A stretch of 64,000 nucleotides of DNA from CAXBMB01 sp963976695 (GCA_963976695.1 CAXBMB010000010.1:1-64000), one strand, 5' to 3'; numbered from the stretch's first letter, positions 33,859-43,218 are shown. Made by a program: numbers and translations. Notes: a model not told the origin generated them from the letters alone.

Positions 33859-36084
33859 CTACTTGGTCGTGGCCTGGAAAACCGTATCCCAGTCCTCGCC
33901 GGGCGGCTGGGTTGCCAGATGGTCGAGCCGCGCCATGAACATCGCATGCAGAAGATCCAGCTTGCCGTCCGCCAACTCCCGGACGCGGGTGAACTTTTCT
34001 CTCGCCCCGGACCAGTCCTGCGCCCGGTAGGCCGCCAGCGCCAAGTCCTGGGCCGCCTGCAGGTTCTGGAACGTCGCATCGGCGGCGACGCTTTCATCGC
34101 CGAACAGCGCGAAAATCCGAACCGGCTGCTGCTTGCCGATCACCCGGATCAAGTCCAGCTCCAGGAAAGCCAACTCCGGACAGCGCGACCGGGTCGCCTC
34201 GCCCAGCAGGATTCGCACGCCGTAGAGCTTGGTCATGCCTTCCAGCCGCGACGCCAGATTGACCGGATCTCCCAAGGCGGAATAGTCGAAACGTTGCTCG
34301 GACCCCAGGTTGCCGACGCAGCATTCGCCGCTGTTGAGGCCAATTCCAATCTTGATCGGCACAAAGGTTCGTCCCGCCGCCTCGGCCTGCTGTCGCCAGA
34401 TGGGCAAGCGCTCTTCCAGGCGGGCTTGCATCTGTAGCGCCGAAAGGCAGGCGTGGCGGGCGTGCGCCGCATCGTTCAGGGGCGCGTTCCAGAAGGCCAT
34501 GATGGCGTCGCCCATGTACTTGTCGATGGTGCCATCGTTGGACAGCACCACATCGGTCATCGGGGTGAGGAAGGCATTGAGAAAGCCGGTCAGCTGCTCC
34601 GCGTCCATCGCCTCGGATATGCTGGTGAAGCCGCGAATATCGCAAAAAAGCAGCGTTAAATCGCGCATTTCGCCGCCCAGCTTTAGCTCGCCGGCATGGT
34701 TGGCCAGCCGCTCCACCAAGGCCGGGGCAAGATAGTGGGTAAAGGCCGAACGCACCCGCCGTCTTTCTCGCTCGCTCAACAGGTAGTGGGTGGTCGTGAC
34801 AACCAGATAGACCAGCAGCGCCGAGAAGGCGGGATAAAAGGGATCAATCAGCAATTGCGCCTGGGAGTAGGCCAACCAGGAAGCCGATACCGCCGAGAAG
34901 GCGACCACCCCGCCCAGCACCGCGCACCAAATCGCCCCGAGCAGCGGCATCAGCGCCACCATCACGCCGCCCACCAGGAACAGCGCCACCAACTCGGCCC
35001 CTTCGGCCCAATCCGGTCGGTTCAGATACTTCCCAAGAACAATCTGCTCAATCGCCTGAGCCTGAATCAGCACCCCCGGAACGCCGTTGGCCAGCGGGGT
35101 GGGCCGCAGATCCCGTAATCCCGGGGCGGAGGAGCCCAGCAGAATAATTTGCCCCTCGACCCAGGGCTGCAATTGCCTGAAGCCGGGATCCAAGAGCTGC
35201 CAGGCAGGAAAGGAACGCTCCGCCACCTCCGGCGCATAGTACAACCAAAACTCCCCGCCACTGCTGGTCGGCACCTCAAAGGCGCCGATCTTAACCGAGG
35301 TAATTCCCTGCCCGCCGCCCAAATCCACCTCACCGGAGGCATTGTTGGCGCGCAAGACAAAGGTCGAGGCGCCTTGCGCCACCCGCAACGCCTCGGCGGT
35401 CAGCGAGGGGATGATTTCACTGCCCTGCCTGGCCATCAGCGGCACCCGTCGGACCACGCCATCGCGATCCGGAACCAAGCTGAGATTGGCGATTCCCTTG
35501 GCGGCGTTTTCCAGGATCGCAAGATTGCGCACCGAATAGTCGAATTCCGTCAGAAGTTGGCGGGGATCGCTCCCGGCGTAAGCGATTCCCGCCTTGCTCG
35601 GCGGCGGCGCGGCGCTTGCGGAGGCGTCCTCCGACAGCATAAAGCCAGCCACCACCGGGCTGCGCGCGAAGGTGTCGGCCAAAACCTGGTCGTGATCGGG
35701 CAGATCGGCCAGCAGTGCGGACAGCGCGCCAATTTCAGGACTATCGCCCCAAGTCTTCAAGGCCCACTGCGGCGAGGTTCGATCGGGTTCGGAAAAAACC
35801 ATGTCGAAAGCCACCACGACGGCGCCCATCTCGGTCAGTCGCTGCACCATCTGCGCCACCAGGGTGCGCGGCCAAGGCCACTGGCCGACTCGGGTCAGCG
35901 ATTCGTTGTCGATATCAACCACCCGCACCGGTGCGGTCTGGTAAGCTCTGGGTTCGATTTTCTGATAAAGATCGAAGACCGCCAGGCGGGCGTAAGCCAC
36001 GGGCGCAAAATCAACCACCCGCAGCGCAAGGGCGAGCATCAAGGCGATCCCCCCCACCAGCACCCCGTAGTAGCGGCCCTTCAT
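33859..36084 (-). CDS. CHASE2-domain class III adenylate cyclase
   Basis: A membrane receptor cyclase of 741 residues making cAMP. After one N-terminal span comes a periplasmic CHASE2 sensor (about 35-340, with VRVVDIDNESLTRVGQWPWPR and VVAFDMVFSEPD). Three membrane spans follow (about 350-440), then a cytoplasmic class III catalytic domain. The catalytic domain keeps both metal aspartates (LLFCDIRGFTSISE, MGDAIMAFW), the adenine-selecting lysine in IDKYMGD and the second selector aspartate in FDYSALGDPVNLASRLE, so it should be active and ATP-specific. ATG 36084 follows GGGGAG. The signal sensed is unknown. Confidence 0.9.
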   Translation of the reverse strand: MKGRYYGVLVGGIALMLALALRVVDFAPVAYARLAVFDLYQKIEPRAYQTAPVRVVDIDNESLTRVGQWPWPRTLVAQMVQRLTEMGAVVVAFDMVFSEPDRTSPQWALKTWGDSPEIGALSALLADLPDHDQVLADTFARSPVVAGFMLSEDASASAAPPPSKAGIAYAGSDPRQLLTEFDYSVRNLAILENAAKGIANLSLVPDRDGVVRRVPLMARQGSEIIPSLTAEALRVAQGASTFVLRANNASGEVDLGGGQGITSVKIGAFEVPTSSGGEFWLYYAPEVAERSFPAWQLLDPGFRQLQPWVEGQIILLGSSAPGLRDLRPTPLANGVPGVLIQAQAIEQIVLGKYLNRPDWAEGAELVALFLVGGVMVALMPLLGAIWCAVLGGVVAFSAVSASWLAYSQAQLLIDPFYPAFSALLVYLVVTTTHYLLSERERRRVRSAFTHYLAPALVERLANHAGELKLGGEMRDLTLLFCDIRGFTSISEAMDAEQLTGFLNAFLTPMTDVVLSNDGTIDKYMGDAIMAFWNAPLNDAAHARHACLSALQMQARLEERLPIWRQQAEAAGRTFVPIKIGIGLNSGECCVGNLGSEQRFDYSALGDPVNLASRLEGMTKLYGVRILLGEATRSRCPELAFLELDLIRVIGKQQPVRIFALFGDESVAADATFQNLQAAQDLALAAYRAQDWSGAREKFTRVRELADGKLDLLHAMFMARLDHLATQPPGEDWDTVFQATTK

Positions 36085-36448
36085 CGCCACGCTCTCCCCA
36101 TCCCGAAACGCCACCGCCCGATCCGCGACCCCCGGATGCGCGTTCAGGCTAGAGTCGGATCGGTTTAAACCGAATCATGTCGTGATTCCGCTGACGCCGC
36201 GGCTCCGCCTCTTGTCAGTCTAGTCGAGGGCTATTCTCGACAGAGCCAAAGCGCGTCGCGCTTCTTTGCCCGTCGACCGCTCTCTTGCATGACAACTCGG
36301 CACATTGGCGTCGCCAACGCAAGCATTCATTATGGAAAGACCCGCTACCGGCGGCCTGCCGTCAAAGTTCGCACCTCCCGCAAAATCCCCCGTCTCTGGC
36401 TCTAGCCGCCAGGGACGGGGGGCGGAGGCACTGCGGCGGCGGGGCGGC
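36085..36448. other. Intergenic region between the cyclase gene and valS
   Basis: No gene is supported in these 364 bases. A palindromic element lies at 36150-36188 (listed separately) and probably belongs to a dispersed family. The rest should contain the valS 3' end processing signals and the cyclase promoter; no clear terminator T-run is visible. Confidence 0.45.
36150..36188. repeat. Intergenic palindromic element, copy 2
   Basis: TAGAGTCGGA leads into a perfect 14-bp palindrome TCGGTTTAAACCGA (36160-36173) followed by ATCATGTCGTGATTCCGC. It shares TAGAGT, GATC, GGTTT and AAACCGA in the same order with the element at 27578-27625. Confidence 0.6.
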
Positions 36449-39124
36449 TTACAAGCCGACCAGCCGCGATAAAGCAGCCTGCAGTTTCTCAATGGTTTGT
36501 CGGGCGTCGTCGCGACGACTGTGCTGCTCGGCCACCACGGTCACGGGCGCTTTGGCCAGGAACTGCGCATTGCCGAGCTTCTTGTTGATCTTGGTGATTT
36601 CGCCGTCGAGCTTGGCAATTTCCTTACCCAGGCGCGCCCGCTCGGCGGTAATATCGATCACCTCGCCCAGAGGCAGGCCGAAGGTGGCCTCGTCCACCAC
36701 CAATTGGACCGCGTCCTTGGGCAGTTCCCCGGACACAATGGTGAGCGCGTCCAGACGCGCCATGGTGGCGATAACATCGCCATTGGCCGCCAGCCGCCCT
36801 TCGGTTTGCTCCGACGGCCCCAGGGCCAACAGCTTGACCTTAGCGCCGGCGGGCACATTGGTTTCGGACCGCAGGCCCCGCACTCCACTGATCAGCCGAA
36901 TCAGCCAGTCGATTTCTTCTTCCGCCGCCAGATCAACCAACCCGCTGTCCAATCCGGGCCAGCGCGCATTAATCAACAGGCCGGAATCGCCGCCGCCAAA
37001 CTTTCCCCAAAGCTCTTCGGTGACAAAGGGCATGAAGGGATGGAGCATCCGCAGCAGATTGTTGATGACCCAACCGGTGGTGCGGCGGGTTTCAACAATC
37101 GCCGCGTCGTCGTTGCCGTTGAAGATCGGCTTGGCAAACTCGATGTACCAGTCGCAAAAAGAGTTCCAGGTGAACTGGTAGAGCAGACTGGCCGAGTCGT
37201 TCAACCGATAGGCGTCCAGCGACGCCTGCAGATTCTTTTCCAGGCTCGCCATCTTGCCCACCACCCATTTGTTGAGGGTCTGGGTGACCGTGGCGGGGTT
37301 GAAGTCGGCCGCCACCTCGGCGCCGTTCATGTCGCTGAAGCGGGCCGCGTTCCACAGTTTGGTCGCGAAGTTACGATATCCCTCGATGCGGGCCGGATCC
37401 AACTTCACGTCGCGCCCCGGCACGGCCAAGGCCGACAGGGTGAAACGCAGGGCGTCGCAGCCGTATTTTTCAACCAATTCCAAGGGGTCGATCACATTGC
37501 CCTTGGACTTGGACATTTTCTGGCCGTGCTGGTCGCGCACCAAGGCGTGGATATAGACGTGCTTGAACGGCACCTCACCCATGAAATGGATGCCCATCAT
37601 CATCATGCGGGCGACCCAGAAAAAGATGATGTCAAAGCCGGTAACCAACACATTGCCTGGATAGTAGTGCGCCAGTTCTTGCGACGTCTTGGGGTCGTTC
37701 GAGGGCCAACCAAGCGTGGAGAAGGGCCAAAGCGCCGAGGAAAACCACGTATCGAGCACATCGGGATCGCGCACAAGCGCCCGAGCTTCACCATAGTGGG
37801 CCAAGGCCGCGGCCGCGGCGCCGGCTTCATCCTCGGCGACGAAAATCTCGCCGTCGGGACCGTACCAGGCGGGAATTTGATGCCCCCACCAAAGCTGTCG
37901 GGAAATGCACCACGGCTGGATGTTCCGCATCCAGTCAAAAAAGGTGTTTTCCCACTGCTTGGGGACAAAGACCGTCTTGCCTTGTTCCACAGCGTCAATG
38001 CAGGGTCCGGCCAGAGCCTCGGCGTTGACATACCACTGGTCGGTCAACCACGGCTCAATCGCCACCCCGGAGCGATCGCCGTGGGGCACGGAGTGGGCGT
38101 GATCCTCCACCGCCGCCAGCAGGCCGCGCGCTTCCATGTCGGCGACGATTTTCTTGCGCGCGTCATAGCGGTCCAGGCCCCGATAAGCGGCGGGGATGAA
38201 CTCTTCATCGAGAATTTTGGCGTCCTGGTCCAGGACGTTGATCCGCGCCAAGTCATGGCGTCGCCCGACCTCAAAATCGTTGAAGTCGTGGGCCGGCGTG
38301 ATCTTCACCGCGCCCGAGCCGGTTTCCGGGTCGGCGTAGTCGTCGGCGACAATGGGAATCGGTCGCTCGACAAGCGGCAGGATCACCTGCTTGCCGACCA
38401 AAGCCTGGTAGCGGTCATCTTCGGGGTGAACCGCCACCGCCGAATCTCCCAACATGGTCTCCGGCCGGGTTGTGGCGACGGTGATGTAGCGCTCTTCCTC
38501 ACCGACGACCGGATACCTAAAGTGCCACAGGTGCCCGTTGATCTCGGTTTGCAACACTTCCAGGTCGGAAATCGCGGTGTGCAGCTTAGGGTCCCAGTTG
38601 ACCAGCCGCTTGTCTTTGTAAATCAGACCTTCTTGGTGCAGTTGAACGAAGACCTTGCGAACCGCGGCCGACAATCCCTCATCCATGGTGAAGCGTTCAC
38701 GCGGCCAATCCGCCGACGCGCCCAAGTGGCGAAGCTGCTTGATGATCGTGCCGCCAGACTGCGCCTTCCAGTCCCAGACCTTGTCCAAGAATTTGCCGCG
38801 CCCCAACTGGTGCCGGGTCAGGCCCTGCTCGGCCAACTGCCGCTCGACCACCATTTGGGTCGCAATCCCCGCATGGTCGGTGCCGGGCTGCCAAAGGGTG
38901 TCGCGCCCCTGCATGCGATGGTAACGAACCAGAACATCCTGAATGGTGAAGGTCAGCGCGTGGCCCATGTGCAGACTGCCGGTGACGTTGGGCGGCGGCA
39001 TCATGATGGTATAGGGCGTTTTGCCGGACGTGGGATCGCAGGCGAAGGAGCCGGCGTCTTCCCAGCGTTGGTACTGCTTGGCTTCTACCGCATCCGGGCG
39101 GTAAGTTTTGTCCAGTTCCGCCAT
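36449..39124 (-). CDS. valS: Valyl-tRNA synthetase
   Basis: Class I synthetase for tRNA-Val with an editing domain. The 891-residue protein has PPPNVTGSLHMGHAL (HIGH motif), the editing-domain phrase GDSAVAVHPEDDRY, KMSKSKGNVIDPLEL (KMSKS) and a C-terminal coiled coil beginning around ITAERARLGKEIAKLDGEI. ATG 39124 (MAELDKTYRPDAVE) fits the family; in-frame ATGs at 39151/39148 would add nine or so residues. Full-length and intact. A very long open frame on the opposite strand is a composition shadow. Confidence 0.97.
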   Translation of the reverse strand: MAELDKTYRPDAVEAKQYQRWEDAGSFACDPTSGKTPYTIMMPPPNVTGSLHMGHALTFTIQDVLVRYHRMQGRDTLWQPGTDHAGIATQMVVERQLAEQGLTRHQLGRGKFLDKVWDWKAQSGGTIIKQLRHLGASADWPRERFTMDEGLSAAVRKVFVQLHQEGLIYKDKRLVNWDPKLHTAISDLEVLQTEINGHLWHFRYPVVGEEERYITVATTRPETMLGDSAVAVHPEDDRYQALVGKQVILPLVERPIPIVADDYADPETGSGAVKITPAHDFNDFEVGRRHDLARINVLDQDAKILDEEFIPAAYRGLDRYDARKKIVADMEARGLLAAVEDHAHSVPHGDRSGVAIEPWLTDQWYVNAEALAGPCIDAVEQGKTVFVPKQWENTFFDWMRNIQPWCISRQLWWGHQIPAWYGPDGEIFVAEDEAGAAAAALAHYGEARALVRDPDVLDTWFSSALWPFSTLGWPSNDPKTSQELAHYYPGNVLVTGFDIIFFWVARMMMMGIHFMGEVPFKHVYIHALVRDQHGQKMSKSKGNVIDPLELVEKYGCDALRFTLSALAVPGRDVKLDPARIEGYRNFATKLWNAARFSDMNGAEVAADFNPATVTQTLNKWVVGKMASLEKNLQASLDAYRLNDSASLLYQFTWNSFCDWYIEFAKPIFNGNDDAAIVETRRTTGWVINNLLRMLHPFMPFVTEELWGKFGGGDSGLLINARWPGLDSGLVDLAAEEEIDWLIRLISGVRGLRSETNVPAGAKVKLLALGPSEQTEGRLAANGDVIATMARLDALTIVSGELPKDAVQLVVDEATFGLPLGEVIDITAERARLGKEIAKLDGEITKINKKLGNAQFLAKAPVTVVAEQHSRRDDARQTIEKLQAALSRLVGL

Positions 39125-39203
39125 AGCGGGATCGGTCCTTCCAGTCATCACGCGTTGATGTCACGCGAAAAGGGGCGCTACGGGAGCGCCCTTTGCTACA
39201 AAG

Positions 39204-39233
39204 AAAAACGCCGTCGGGAGTAAGCCGACGGCG
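39204..39233 (-). terminator. Terminator of popZ
   Basis: CGCCGTCGG (39209-39217) and CCGACGGCG (39225-39233) form a perfect 9-bp stem and, read leftward, are followed by five T. The hairpin begins six bases after the popZ stop. Confidence 0.85.
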
Positions 39234-39238
39234 CTTGG

Positions 39239-39940
39239 TTATTCGTCTTGGGCGCGTCTGGCTAGGCGTCGTACCTCATCACGCACGACTCGCTCGACCA
39301 GATCCGCCAGATTTTCATCCAACCACGCCTTCAAGTGCGGCTCGAGCGAATCGCGAACCAGTCGGTCCACCGTCAGGCCGCCGAAGCTCGCGGCTTCTTC
39401 CCGCCGGCTGCTGGCGACCGCCTGACTGACCTCGCCGAGCGCCCGCGACGCAATCGAGGCTGTGGCGGCGGAGACCAAAAGCTCCTCCACCTTGCCGTCG
39501 GTCGCCGGTGTGGGATCGGGACTCACCGGATCGGGCAGATCGACGACGGGCTCGGCTTCCGGCTCCGCCTCGGTGAAGGCGATGGTTTCCCCCTCCAGTC
39601 CGACTTCCGGCTCGGGTTCGATTTCGGGTTCATGTTCCGGCTCGGCTTCGGCTTCCGGCTCAGATTCCGGCTCGGGTTCAGGTTCCGGCTCGGGTTCCGG
39701 CTCTTCCGCGTCCGACGCAACATCATCGGTCAGATCAGGAACCGCCTCATCCTCGATTACCTCGGTCAGGTCGAGCACCGCTTCCTCCACGGGCGCCACC
39801 GCTTCCGAATCCTCTTTTGCGTCCGCCTTCTTATCCGCTTTTGCAGTGGAGGATTCGTCATCGTCCTCTGAAATGATTCGGCGGATCGATGCCAGAATCT
39901 CTTCCATTGACGGTTCGTTTTGGCCTTCCGGTTCGCTCAT
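39239..39940 (-). CDS. popZ: Polar organizing protein PopZ-like (DUF2497)
   Basis: PopZ forms a self-assembling matrix at the cell pole that anchors the chromosome origin. The 233-residue product begins with PSMEEILASIRRIISEDD (residues 10-27), the PopZ N-terminal client-binding helix, and ends with the oligomerisation region LTVDRLVRDSLEPHLKAW through VERVVRDEVRRLA. The intervening linker is an acidic proline-rich tract of E-P repeats, matching the Pro-Glu-Asp-rich middle of Caulobacter PopZ. It is followed by its own terminator and then valS. Confidence 0.85.
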   Translation of the reverse strand: MSEPEGQNEPSMEEILASIRRIISEDDDESSTAKADKKADAKEDSEAVAPVEEAVLDLTEVIEDEAVPDLTDDVASDAEEPEPEPEPEPEPESEPEAEAEPEHEPEIEPEPEVGLEGETIAFTEAEPEAEPVVDLPDPVSPDPTPATDGKVEELLVSAATASIASRALGEVSQAVASSRREEAASFGGLTVDRLVRDSLEPHLKAWLDENLADLVERVVRDEVRRLARRAQDE

Positions 39941-40000
39941 ATTACCGACTCTGAATACCCGGTCTGTTGATTGGAGCTCTGTTGTTACTACCGAAGTACC

Positions 40001-41404
40001 TTATTCATCATTAATGCTCAAGCCGAACCATTTATTACGGGTTTTGTCGTAATCCACGGAGGGCTGATAAACATCCACCGCCAAGGCCAATTCTTCGGCG
40101 GAAAGACGCCCCACCGCCGAGAGCAGCTGGAAGCCGGCGACAATCTCATCACGTTGCGCGCGCACCAGGGAGACCTTGGCGTCGAGCAACTCCTGCTCGG
40201 CGTTCAGCACGTCCAGCACCGTGCGCGAGCCCACCTGGTTTTCCTGGGTAACGCCATCCAACGCGATTGTCGCGGCCGAGACCTGGCTTTCGAAGGAGCG
40301 AATCTGCGCCTTGGCCGTCAGCAGAGCTTCCCAAGCCGTGACCGTTTCCTGTTCGATTTGGCGGTCAACCGAGATTCTAACCAACCGCTGTTGGTTGTTG
40401 TTGTACTTGGCTTGCCGGGCGCGGCTGTAGACAGCCCCCTTCTGGTAAACCGGTATGGAGACCGACGCCAGAACGCTGCCCTGATTGGTTTGCGTGCCGC
40501 TGACCGTCGAATTGAGGTTCCGGGCGAACGATCCTTGCAATGCCACGCTGGGATATAGCTCGCCTTCCACCAGACGAATCGCCTTTTCCGATGCGCGCTC
40601 ATCGAATTCGGCGGCCAATACCGCGGGATTGTTGCTGGCAGCTTGACTGATCGCTTCGTCTTGCGAGCTTGGCAGACCTTCCAAAGGAATGGGAGCCTGC
40701 AGATCCTTCGGTTCGTTGCCGATCACCTCCAGATAGACCGCCCTGCTGGATTCCAAGATCCCCTCGGAACTGATCCGATCGGCGGTGGCGCCGGCCAAGC
40801 GTGATTCAGACTGCGCCACATCGGTACGGGTGATCTCCCCCACTTGAAAGCGGTCTTGGCTGGCCTCCAACTGCCGTTGCAGAACCTGCTCGTTGTTGAT
40901 GTTGAGCTGCAGTACCGATTCATCGCGCCAGACGTTCATGAAGGCCAGGACGCCGTTCAACAGCACCTGTTGTTCCGAGGCGCGCAACCGGGCCCGCTCC
41001 GCCTCCACTTGAAATTCAGCCTCTTCGACCTGCGCAACCGTTCGGCCGCCACGGTAAAGCGGCTGGCTGACGGCGATCGATCCCGAGGTGGGCGTGGAGT
41101 TGTTGTAGCTGCCGTCGGACGACGACAGGCTGCTGTTGTAGATCTGCTTGCCCGTCGACCCACTCAAAGAAACGGTCGGCCGCCAATTGGACAGGGCTTG
41201 AGGGACTTCCTCGTTTCGGCTCTTGAGCTGCTCGCGCGCCGACGCAAGATCGGGATTGCTTTCATAGGCTTCGGACAAGGCCTCCACCAAGGTTTCCGCG
41301 GAGACCGGCTGAGCGACGGCAAAGACCAAGGCTGACGTCGCCAGCAAGAAGATCTTTTTCACGCGACCTGCGACCAACCAGCGGGTTAAAAGCGAATCTG
41401 TCAT
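40001..41404 (-). CDS. tolC: TolC-family outer membrane efflux/secretion channel
   Basis: Outer membrane duct for type I secretion and drug efflux. The 467-residue precursor has a signal peptide (about residues 1-33, ending PVSA-ETL). Two structural repeats of the OEP fold follow, with TLVEALSEAYESNPDLASAREQ at the start, VSQPLYRGGRTVAQVEEAE and GSRTVLDVLNAEQELLDAKV. ATG 41404 has AGGGGA six bases upstream; the codon at 41428 in frame is not supported. It lies downstream of the PCMT-like gene on the minus strand, a neighbourhood also known in other alphaproteobacteria. Confidence 0.92.
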   Translation of the reverse strand: MTDSLLTRWLVAGRVKKIFLLATSALVFAVAQPVSAETLVEALSEAYESNPDLASAREQLKSRNEEVPQALSNWRPTVSLSGSTGKQIYNSSLSSSDGSYNNSTPTSGSIAVSQPLYRGGRTVAQVEEAEFQVEAERARLRASEQQVLLNGVLAFMNVWRDESVLQLNINNEQVLQRQLEASQDRFQVGEITRTDVAQSESRLAGATADRISSEGILESSRAVYLEVIGNEPKDLQAPIPLEGLPSSQDEAISQAASNNPAVLAAEFDERASEKAIRLVEGELYPSVALQGSFARNLNSTVSGTQTNQGSVLASVSIPVYQKGAVYSRARQAKYNNNQQRLVRISVDRQIEQETVTAWEALLTAKAQIRSFESQVSAATIALDGVTQENQVGSRTVLDVLNAEQELLDAKVSLVRAQRDEIVAGFQLLSAVGRLSAEELALAVDVYQPSVDYDKTRNKWFGLSINDE

Positions 41405-41735
41405 GGCGTCCCCTGCCAAAAATTTCAAACAATTACCAGCGCGCGCAACGGCGACGAAAAATCCACTGAAACAGTGGCATAGCGCAAGTCGGCGCGGTTG
41501 TCAGCGTTTTTACCACGAACAGCGCCACGAACGGCGCCCCGATCGGCCAACACAGGCGCCCTTTAGGTAGGCAGACAGCGGCGCAACACCAAGGTTCGCG
41601 CCGGCGGCCACGGCGCTTCTTCGCCGCGGCGCACCGCTGAACCACACCGTTAAACCGCACCGTTTGGCTAAGACGGCGCGACAACCACAAGCGCCGCGAT
41701 AGCGCCGAAGCGCTTCTTTTCCCGTCGGTCACACG
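41405..41735. other. Intergenic region between tolC and the PCMT-like gene
   Basis: No gene is supported in these 331 bases. The sequence is GC-rich and shows only arginine-rich shadow frames. No strong hairpin or promoter was recognised. Confidence 0.5.
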
Positions 41736-42389
41736 CTAAAAAACAAAACCCTTTTCCCGGGTAAATTCCGACAACAGCGGAACCGACGCGTCGAACAGAT
41801 AGCGCGACGACACGATCTCGCCGTCACGACGCATCAGGGTCGCGCGGCCCACGCCTTGTTCATCCTGGATAACGGCAAGCAGGCGTCCGCCATCGGCCAA
41901 CTGCCCGGCCAAAGCCTCGGGCACTTCCTCGACCCCGCCATCGATCAGGATCAGGCTGTAGGGTCCCTGCTTGGCGTACCCGTCCTTGAGCGGGCCTTCC
42001 ACCAGCACGACGTTGTCCGCCCCCAGTTCCTGCAGCAGCGCGCTTGCTCTGGCGACCAGTTCGTGGTCGCTTTCCAAAGCCACCACGGTGGTCGCCAAAT
42101 GCCCCAGCAGCGCGGCGCTATAACCGCTGTTGCAGCCAACCACCAGCACCATATCGTCCGGTTGAACGTCGGCCACCTGCAACAGCCGCCCCAACACGCG
42201 CGGCTCCATCAGATATCGCCCGGCCCCAACCCTGATATCTTCGTCCAAATAAGCGAAGTGCTGTGCTGAATCCTCGACGAAACTCTCTCGCGGCACAGCG
42301 CCAAAAGCTTCCAGCAGCTGCTCGTTGATCACCTGATTGGGACGCAGTTGGCTCTCAACCATATTCAAACGCACCTTGGTGTAGTCCAC
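41736..42389 (-). CDS. PCMT-family methyltransferase paralogue upstream of tolC
   Basis: A 217-residue relative of protein-L-isoaspartate methyltransferase. The opening DYTKVRLNMVESQLRPNQV and FGAVPRESFV are shared with a subgroup found beside tolC in alphaproteobacteria. The SAM motif I reads VLVVGCNSGYSAALL, so the usual EIGTGSG is changed to VVGCNSG, and motif II reads LILIDGGVEEVPEAL. This suggests an altered substrate or lost activity compared with the pcm gene near 10 kb. The GTG start at 42389 is supported by AGAGG five bases upstream; an ATG at 42527 would prepend 46 unlikely residues. Confidence 0.85.
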   Translation of the reverse strand: MDYTKVRLNMVESQLRPNQVINEQLLEAFGAVPRESFVEDSAQHFAYLDEDIRVGAGRYLMEPRVLGRLLQVADVQPDDMVLVVGCNSGYSAALLGHLATTVVALESDHELVARASALLQELGADNVVLVEGPLKDGYAKQGPYSLILIDGGVEEVPEALAGQLADGGRLLAVIQDEQGVGRATLMRRDGEIVSSRYLFDASVPLLSEFTREKGFVF

Positions 42390-42769
42390 GTTGGCCTCTT
42401 TCTTCCTAACAAGCGACCCCTTACCCACCCCAAATCTTGATCGGGCAGGAATTCCACTGGTCGAAGATAAAACGGAGTTTGATCCTGTTCGCATCACAGC
42501 AGTTTTATAGAACCCAATAGACGGCAAGACAACGGATCTGCACCAGGAAAATCCGGTGCGCTCCGCGTTTCACTCGCAAGCCGCGCCGAAACCGCATTGT
42601 CGCCGCGCCGCGGACCCGCCACAGACCTGGCGCGAACCTGGCGCAGACTTGGCGCGGACCTGGCGGCTTTTTGTGGCGCGCCGCCATTTGGGTGCTTGAC
42701 CCTACCCCCTTGGCCTCATTATATCTGCGCCTCCGCCAGCGACCTCACCACCGCGCTGGCAAACAGGAT
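42390..42769. other. Intergenic region before tRNA-Cys
   Basis: No gene is supported in these 380 bases. It contains an 11-bp tandem repeat (listed separately). Promoters for the leftward PCMT-like gene and the rightward tRNA-Cys must lie here, but none is unambiguous. Confidence 0.5.
42624..42667. repeat. Four tandem 11-bp units
   Basis: GACCTGGCGCG, AACCTGGCGCA, GACTTGGCGCG and GACCTGGCGGC follow each other without gaps, one DNA turn apart. They lie between the PCMT-like gene and tRNA-Cys. Confidence 0.8.
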
Positions 42770-42843
42770 GGCCCGATGGCGGAGTGGTGACGCGCCGGAT
42801 TGCAAATCCGTTTACGCCGGTTCGATTCCGGCTCGGGCCTCCA
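42770..42843 (+). tRNA. tRNA-Cys (anticodon GCA)
   Basis: The 74-base gene folds into a standard cloverleaf. The acceptor arms are GGCCCGA (42770-42776) and TCGGGCC, the anticodon loop TTGCAAA carries GCA, the T-arm contains GGTTCGATTCC, the discriminator is T, and CCA is encoded at 42841-42843. Confidence 0.96.
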
Positions 42844-43138
42844 ACTTTTCCCAACCTATTTTCCCAGTTTATTTTCGGGGCCTGGTTTTTTTCCGGCCTG
42901 GACCTTCCGCCCATCACACCGCTCCAGGCCCCGCCGGCGCGGCGCGTGATCGATTATACTGACTTGCCGCCGGGTCGCGGGGTCCGGGTTTTTGCGGCAA
43001 TTTTCCAATAAAGCATTATAACTACTCAGCTAATTGGAAAAAATCCTGCCCCGGCGCAAAAAGGTGTTTGCAGGGGTTCAATCTCGGTGCTAGAAACCCC
43101 TCCGCCGGACGACGGAAGTCGACTGAGGAGATAACTGA

Positions 43139-43213
43139 TCCGAGGTAGCTCAGTGGTAGAGCAGGTGGCTGTTAACCACCTTGTCGGGGGTTCGAATCCC
43201 TCCCTCGGAGCCA
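43139..43213 (+). tRNA. tRNA-Asn (anticodon GTT)
   Basis: The 75-base gene has acceptor arms TCCGAGG (43139-43145) and CCTCGGA (43203-43209). The D-arm contains AGCTCAGTGGTAGAGC, the anticodon loop CTGTTAA carries GTT, and the T-arm has GGTTCGAATCC. The discriminator is G and CCA is encoded. A terminator follows six bases later. Confidence 0.97.
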
Positions 43214-43218
43214 ATTCC

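Noticed and set aside
36497..39223. A 908-residue open frame on the plus strand opposite valS
   Set aside because: It mirrors valS almost exactly, has a histidine/glutamine/valine-rich composition typical of antisense frames in GC-rich genes, and shows no motif or ribosome site.
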